From: Helianthus annuus
Lineage: Eukaryota; Streptophyta; Magnoliopsida; Asterales; Asteraceae
Assembly: GCF_002127325.2 (NCBI RefSeq)
Contig: NC_035433.2
Span: 89,087,350-89,151,349 of the forward strand
Length of the DNA stretch: 64,000 nt
Direction of reading: 5' to 3'
The notes below the pieces were generated by a model that saw only the letters and a list, made by a program, of their open reading frames with translations, was not told the DNA's origin and did no database searches. How positions within the stretch are numbered: position 1 is the first letter of the stretch; every line of letters starts with the position of its first letter. The translations under genes were made by a program, and so were the position numbers. Below, piece after piece: positions 58,098 to 64,000 of this stretch.

Positions 58098-58351
58098 CTT
58101 GGGCACGGGGGCGTGTTGAGTGAGCACGGCCCCGTGTTCAGCTTACTGTCTGACTTAAAACAAGATTGCCAGTTCCAATGATTGAGCACGGGGGCGTGTT
58201 CAGCAGGCACGGCCCGTGCTGAGCTCTGCAGAAGATGAAAAACTAAGAAAATCCTAAAAAAAATTAAAAAGAAAATAAAAAAAAAATGATTAGGCCGTTG
58301 ACTCCTAACTTTCTTAAAATCCTTGTGTCCCCGGCAACGGCGTCAAAAACT
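58098..58351 (-). other. Leader and primer site of the non-autonomous element
   Basis: This is internal sequence between element E and LTR b. The complement of a Tat-type primer site is at 58329-58345 (minus sense TGACGCCGTTGCCGGGG, with A where TGGCGCC has G), six bases from the LTR. CACGGGGGCGTG and CACGGCCCCGTG motifs occur at about 58104-58212. Confidence 0.7.
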
Positions 58352-60083
58352 TGATCCGTGTTAGCGTGTATATATTTTTTATATATATTTTAAGCCCTTT
58401 TTACACTTTAGCCAAGATTTAAATTTATAAAACACGATATTTACTAACACTAAACACACATATGGGCAAGTGCACCCATCGTGGACGTAGTATAGTGTTG
58501 GTAAGATACCGAGGTCGTCCAAGGACACAAGAGCTTTTAGTACCGGTTTATCCTCAACGTCTAATCAAATCAAAATGTTAGAAAAAGATTTTTAAACTAA
58601 TAAAATAAAACTAACTAAATGCTGAAAAATAAAATAAAAATAAAAACAGATAGACAAGATGAATCACTTGGATCCGACTCGTGTATTAGTATAACCTTTG
58701 ATTATTTTCGCACTTTTGCACTTGTTTAAGAGATTATCTTAGTTATTGTAGTAGGCCCCTCTTTTGAAGGCGACGTTACCCTCAACCCAGTAGTTTGAGT
58801 CAGCAAGGATACAATCCTAAAGGGTCGGATTATTGAAAGATAATGAATTAAGTTATTAATGCAAATTATGGTAGGCCCCTCTTTTGGAGGTGACGTTACC
58901 GTCGACTAAGTAGTCTGAGTCAGCAGGGATACAGTCCTAAATAGTCGGGTTATAGTATTAATAGTAGTTAACTTATGAGGGGGTCAAAGAGTTTGGATCC
59001 CCGCCATCCAATACCTTTGGGTATTGAAGGAGATCCTACTAAATTTGACCCAGGTCCCTTGCAGGACCTCTAAACGCTGAACAAGGGCAAGACCCTTACC
59101 AAACCGTTCCCTTAACCCCCGACCAGGTAGCCAACATACCTCCATATAGACCGTGGAGATATGAATGGTGAAAATCTTTTATTTTATGTAGACAGTAAAA
59201 TAATGCCAAGACACCACGGACAAAAGATAAGGAAAAGTCACCTTCAACATAAGCAACTAGTTATTAAAGTCATTAATACAAAACCAAATAAAAAGTGCAA
59301 AAGATTAAAAATAAAAAGTATTATACTAAACACTTGTCTTCACCAAGTGATGTAAGAGACTTAGGCAAACATGACCTTGATTGTCAAGAACTCTTACGAT
59401 CAATCTTGGATCCCGAGACGACTCACACACTCTATGATGGACAATGGATGATGGTGGTGGATGATGGTGTTATGGTGGTGGTGGGTGGTGGATGAAGTGT
59501 GAGAGAGGTAGTGTGCCAAGGGATGAGTTGCAATGAAGCCAATCACTCCTATTTATAGGCTGAACAGAGGCCTGGGCACGGCCCCGTGTCCGCTGGCACG
59601 GCCCCGTGTCCGCTGGCACGGCCCCGTGTCCGCTGGCACGGCCCCGTGCCCGTCTGACAATCTCTCTCTTCATTAATTGTAATTCGCAATTACAATAAAT
59701 GCGCCTGCAGTACTTTCGCCACGCCCCCGTGTTCACTGGGCACGGCCCCGTGCTGAGCAATAGAAGCTTCTACAGGTTTGTCTTTTCTGCTGCTTCTTGG
59801 GCACGGCCTCGTGCTCGCTGAGCACGGGGCGTGTTCAGTCTTCTGCCTTCTCTGTTTTGCTTGGGAGGATGCTGTCGAGGGGTCGGGCAATCCACTTTTG
59901 TTCCTTTTCTTGTATTTATGTTAGATTTAGCTGTCTTTTTGCTTCTTTTGTTAATTTGAGCTCATTTAATCCTGAAAATACAAAAGGAAGACAAAAACAC
60001 TCTTTTTCCAACATTAGTACATAAAAAGGGTTAGTTTTATGCCTCATTTGATGTAATTTATATGTTGCATTTTGCACACATCA
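58352..60083 (-). repeat. Second LTR (b)
   Basis: It is 1732 bases, TGATCCGTG to GCACACATCA. It contains two diverged tandem units with GTAGGCCCCTCTTTTG (about 58751 and 58871), TATAAATA (minus) near 59550 and CACGGCCCCGTG motifs upstream of it. On its outer side (60084) the sequence is not the purine-tract complement seen next to LTR a, so the adjoining internal region is deleted. Confidence 0.85.
59577..59648 (-). repeat. 20-base tandem expansion of the CACGGCCCCGTG unit
   Basis: Four CACGGCCCCGTG copies begin at 59577, 59597, 59617 and 59637, spaced exactly 20 bases. LTR a has two copies at the same place (39599, 39620). This is local expansion in the U3 part, upstream (minus sense) of the TATA box. 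Confidence 0.85.
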
Positions 60084-60637
60084 GTAATCCATGAGGGTAC
60101 GTTGGTTCGCCATTGGAAGTGGGTCCCCCGAAACTTTCTCTTGGTTTTTAGTTTTAAGTCTCTTTCGTATAAAGCGTTTGGGTTCGTCTAGGGGTTCTTT
60201 TATGTCTCTACTAGAACTGGAACTCATACACTACGTGGAAAATGCAAATGTAGCGCCTGAGTTCCAAGTCCTGCAATAAAAACAAAGAAGAGCGTTGGTC
60301 AGAAGCTTCACCACGGCCCCGTGCTCAGATGAACACGACCCGTGGTCGGAGATACAGTGATTGTTTTCCGGATCCCTGTTACTGGGGAGTTTGACACGGC
60401 CCCGTGTTGCACCGACACAACCCCGTGCTCAACTCTTTGTAACTCAGAAAATAAAAACTGCCAGTAACAATGCTGGGCACGACCCGTGTCTGACCAGGCA
60501 CGGCCCGTGCTGAGCTCTGCAGAAACTGAAAAATCTAAGAAAATCCTAAAAAACAGAAAAATTAGAAAAAAACGATTAGGTCGTTGATTCCTAACTTTCT
60601 TAAAATCCTTGTGTCCCCGGCAACGGCGCTAAAAACT
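60084..60637 (-). other. Residual internal region between LTR b and LTR c
   Basis: About 550 bases. The right part (60470-60637) parallels 58190-58351, including the primer-site complement at 60615-60631. The left part is not seen elsewhere in the window. No ORF of note. CACGGCCCCGTG-type motifs lie near 60313 and 60395. Confidence 0.6.
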
Positions 60638-62294
60638 TGATGCGTGCGTGGTGTTATATATTTTTAATGTATATTTTAAGCCCTTTTACACTTTTTAGCC
60701 AAGTTTTAAATTTATAAAACACGATATTTACTAACACTAAACACACATATGGGCAAGTGCACCCATCGTGGGCGTAGTATAGTGTTGGTAAGATACCGAG
60801 GTCGTCCAAGGACACAAGAGCTTTTGGTACTGGTTTATCCTCAACGTCTAATCAAATCAAAAGTTAAAAAAAGATTTTTAAACTAGAAAAATAAAACTAA
60901 CTAAAATGCTGAAAAATAAAATAAAAGTAAAAACAGATAGACAAGATGAATCACTTGGATCCGACTCGTGTGTAGTGTAACCTTTGATTATTTCCGCACT
61001 TTTGCACTTTTTAAGAGATTATCTTAGTTATTGTAGTAGGCCCCTCTTTTGAAGGTGACGTTACCCTCAATCCAGGAGTTTGAGTTAGCAAGGATACAAT
61101 CCTAAAGGATCGGATTATTGAAAGATAATTAATTAAGTTATTAATGCATAATGTGGTAGGCCCCTCTTTTGAAGGTGACGTTACCCTCGGCTAAGTAGTC
61201 TGAGTCAGCAGGGATACAGTCCTAACTAGCCGGGTTAAAGTTTTAATAGTAGCTTACTTATGAGGGGATCAAAGAGTTGGGACCCCCGCCATCCAATACC
61301 GGTGGGTATTGAAGGAGGTCCTACTAAATTTGACCCAGGTCCTTTGCAGGATCTATACACTAAACAATGGCAAGACTCTTACCAAACCGTTCCCTTAACC
61401 CCCGACCAGGTAGCCAACATATCTCCATATAGAACGTGGAGATATGAATGGTGAAAATCTTTTATTTTATATAGAGAGTAAAATAATGCCAAGATACCAT
61501 GGACAAACGATAAGGAAGAATCACCTTCAACATAAGAAACTAGTTATTAAAGTCATTAATACATAACCAAATAAAAAGTGCGAAAAGATTAAAAATAAAA
61601 AGTATTACACTAAACACTTGTCTTCACCAAGTGATGTAAGAGACTTAGGCAAACATGGCCTTTGATTGTCAAGAACTCTTACGATCAATCTTGGATCCCG
61701 AGACGACTCACACACTCTATGATGGATGATGGATGATGGTGTTGTGATGGTGGTGGTGGGTGGGTGAAGTATGAGAGAGGTGGTGTGCCAATGGATGGTT
61801 TGCAAATGAGCCAAGCACCCCTATTTATAGCCTGAACAGCAGCTCGGGCACGGCCCCGTGTCCATCCTCCTTCTCTTTCATCATTAATTGCAGTTTGTCT
61901 ACATTAGTTGACCACGCCCCCGTGTCCGCTGGGCACGACCCCGTGTGCAGAAGCGTATCTGTACTATCAAGATTTCCCTAGATTCTACGAATCTTAGAGT
62001 TGACCACGGCCCCGTGTCCGTTGAGCACGACCCCGTGGTGGGCGTGTTCAGCCTTGTGTTCTCTTGTTTTGCTTGGGAAGATGTTGTCGGGGAGGTCGGG
62101 AATGCCACGTTTGTTCCTTTTCTTGTATTTATGTTAGATTTAGCTGTCTTTTTGCTTCTTTTGTTCATTTGAGCTCATTTAATCCTGAAAATACAAAAGG
62201 AAGACAAAAACATTTTTTCCAACATTAGTACTAAAAAACGGTTAGTTTTATGCCACAATTGATGTAATTTATATGTTGCATTTTGTGCACATCA
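60638..62294 (-). repeat. Third LTR (c)
   Basis: It is 1657 bases, TGATGCGTGCGTGG to GTGCACATCA. It has the same internal order as LTR b, with fewer CACGGCCCCGTG motifs (near 61850, 61935 and 62007). It is followed by CTAT, which also precedes LTR a. Confidence 0.85.
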
Positions 62295-63046
62295 CTATCA
62301 TTTATTTTTTTCCTTTCTCTTCATATACATTGGCTACTCTTTATGTTTCCGCTCTCTCTTTTGCTTCTTGTTCTTTTCTTCATTTCTCAACTTTGTAATC
62401 CATTTTTAAAGTCTTTCCACCTGGTCATTAACATCATCGAATATTAATTTAAATTATATTTTAGAAAATATTATTTGATTGAAAGTTCTACATTGCAAAC
62501 AAAATTATCAAAGTCCTTTTTTTCTTCATATAAAATATACCCACTCCTAAAAAATATGGTACAAGCAAACAAGGTTAAAGTTCAAAATAGAGTACGAGCA
62601 ACAAACTTAATATTGTATAAGCTATTAATACAATATAATCAAACTTCCATGTGAAAAATACATTAAATGTTAAGATATAGATTGTAATGGTAGGGATCAA
62701 GGATTTCACCACAATGGATTTCCCCTGTAATGGTGGATGGTTCAGGTCATTAGCATTATCTGTGTTCGCAGGGTGTGCGTGGCCTTTAGCCAATAGGTTT
62801 AGCTGAGTGGCCGAGATTTTAAATGTATCTAATACACGTAATTACGTATTCACATATACATGGAATGTATCATGCATGTCTATATACGAATAAGCATAAA
62901 TAAGAGCGTTTTAATATTAAGAATACTAATAAATTATCTAATTCATAGATTAGTCAAACTAATAGCCTATAATATTTTGATAGAACATAAATTCGAATCA
63001 GTTGTTAGAACCCACACTTAATTTTTCTTCAAAACACATTTAGGGT
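62295..63046. other. Unassigned flank
   Basis: AT-rich sequence with no convincing ORF, RNA gene or repeat. It may be the original target DNA of the array. Confidence 0.4.
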
Positions 63047-63660
63047 CTCTTTGGTATAAGGTAATGAAATAGACGAGGAAATGCAATGGATCATTTCCAT
63101 TCCATGTCTTGTTTGGTTACCATGTGAGAATGAAATGACTTATTATCGTATAATGTATAGTAGTCAAGAAACACGAAGCAATAAAATCGGCGATGAGTGG
63201 TGGTGGTCAGTGACAGTGATTGTGGGTGGTGATAGGTGGCGGCGGCGATGGGTGGTGGTGGCGATGACGGCCGTCGATGATGGTTGGTGGCAGCGAGGGT
63301 GGCGACTGCGGTGGGTGGTGGGTGGTGGCGGCGTGGTGGGTAGTGGCGGCGATGGTGGTGGTTGGTGGCTGCGGCGAGTGGTGTTGGCAGCAGTGGTGAG
63401 TGGTGGCAGTGGTAGGTGGCAACGATGGCAGGTGGGTGGCGGCGATGGTTGTGATTGTCGGGGTGGCGCCGGTAAAGAGTTGCGGGTGTTGGCGACGATT
63501 GGCATCAATGGTGGGTGGTGGTGGTGGTGGCGAAGGTGGTGGGTTGTGGTGTTGTTAATGAAGGGTGATGGAATGGGAAAAAACATAGGGTAGTATAAAC
63601 TAAATACGACTATATATAAAAAATTTAGAAAAAAACGAGTGAGGAATAATGAACATTACA
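63047..63660. repeat. GGT/GGC-rich block, possibly a MITE core
   Basis: From about 63190 to 63555 the plus strand is an irregular GGTGGTGGC-type repeat, giving spurious His/Pro-rich (minus) and Gly/Trp-rich (plus) frames. The start GGGTCTCTTTGGTATAAGG resembles termini of some plant MITEs, but no inverted partner was found. It is similar in composition to the core of the MITE at 18041-18650. Confidence 0.4.
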
Positions 63661-64000
63661 CTCACACCACTTTCCTTTACATTTAAACTAGGTTATAACC
63701 CCGTGTGTTACACAGGTCGAATAAATAAATTTTATATACTAAATAATAAAACAATATATCTTTAAAAACCTCATTTATTGCGCGGGATAAAGAAATGTAT
63801 TTTTTATTAACTGATAAAAAGTTATATCTATAAGAACCGTATGTATTTTATATTTAAAAAAACTAATGGATATACTCGGTACGCGATAAATATGGTGATT
63901 GTGGAGATGATTATTAAAAAAGAAGATACAGTTGTCAAACATTTTATTCAGGAAGCAAATAAGCAGCAATTTGATTGATAAAATATAAATTATATTTAAA
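63661..64000. other. Unassigned AT-rich end
   Basis: There is no gene. The stretch ATAACCCCGTGTGTTACACA near 63694-63713 is palindrome-like (CCGTGT/TTACACAGG) and resembles starts of some plant rolling-circle (Helitron-like) repeats. This is only a suggestion, since the element would run out of the window. Confidence 0.25.

Larger units (their letters stand above)
21536..62294 (-). mobile_element. Non-autonomous Tat-like element array with three LTRs, hosting insertions
   Basis: Three LTR copies share the same TGATGCGTG-type start and ...ACACATCA end on the plus strand. Two copies (58352 and 60638) are preceded by the complement of a Tat primer site (CCCCGGCAACGGCG), and the first is followed by a CCCCACACTT stretch, the complement of a purine tract. 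Orientation is therefore minus, with LTR order 3', middle, 5'. CTAT occurs just outside both outer ends (21532-21535 and 62295-62298). Removing inserts D, E and the solo LTR leaves internal regions of about 3.9 kb and 0.55 kb. No protease, RT or integrase is present, so mobilisation would need proteins in trans. Confidence 0.65.

Noticed and set aside
63164..63593. 170- and 140-codon Gly/Trp- or His/Pro-rich frames
   Set aside because: Low-complexity translation of a GGT/GGC repeat.

Overview
The window looks like repeat-dense intergenic DNA from a higher plant. The evidence is Ty3/Gypsy elements of the plant Tekay (chromovirus) and Tat lineages, tRNA-Met type primer sites (TGGTATCAGAGC), an hAT element and a plant-type glutamate dehydrogenase pseudogene. 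The element mix and the very frequent CACGGCCCCGTG motif suggest a dicot, perhaps Asteraceae; that assignment is inference. I see no intact host gene, no rRNA or tRNA gene and no CRISPR array. Almost everything is transposable elements nested inside one another.

Left part (1-16107). A Tat-like leader remnant (1-1140) is followed by a decayed minus-strand Gypsy element: RT, protease and gag remnants at 1884-3316, with its LTR from 3317 to about 6250. A second minus-strand LTR-like block runs to about 9030, and an unassigned LTR-like stretch to 9670. Element B (9671-16107, +) is a Tat-lineage element with two RNase H domains. Its gag core is missing, it has several stop codons, and its 5' LTR is truncated.

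Middle (16108-21330). A glutamate dehydrogenase pseudogene, probably processed, is cut by a 3.4-kb hAT-like element flanked by the 8-bp duplication CTTAGGTG. That element holds the 3' end of a Gypsy element, whose LTR holds a foldback MITE. A second MITE-like insert splits the pseudogene again.

Right part (21536-62294). A non-autonomous Tat-like element on the minus strand has three LTRs (21536-40065 interrupted, 58352-60083, 60638-62294), read here as an LTR-internal-LTR-internal-LTR array. Its first LTR was hit by a 2.65-kb solo LTR (duplication ATAAT). That solo LTR was hit by element D (24186-38407, duplication AGGAG), a 14.2-kb Tekay-type element with near-identical 3.5-kb LTRs and intact ORFs. 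Its internal region was hit by element E (43731-58092, duplication TGAAT), a diverged and broken relative of D.

The most unusual content is the leader of D and E. Between primer site and gag both carry an extra proline/glutamine-rich ORF. About 30 bases after its stop is a row of five short hairpins with an invariant CTGYGY loop and stems that vary by compensatory changes. Further on are an ATGTTAACAT-type inverted repeat and a hairpin at the gag start codon. Preservation of these structures in two diverged elements suggests a functional RNA leader plus an accessory protein. Extra ORFs upstream of gag are known from Ogre elements; I do not recognise this one or the hairpin array.
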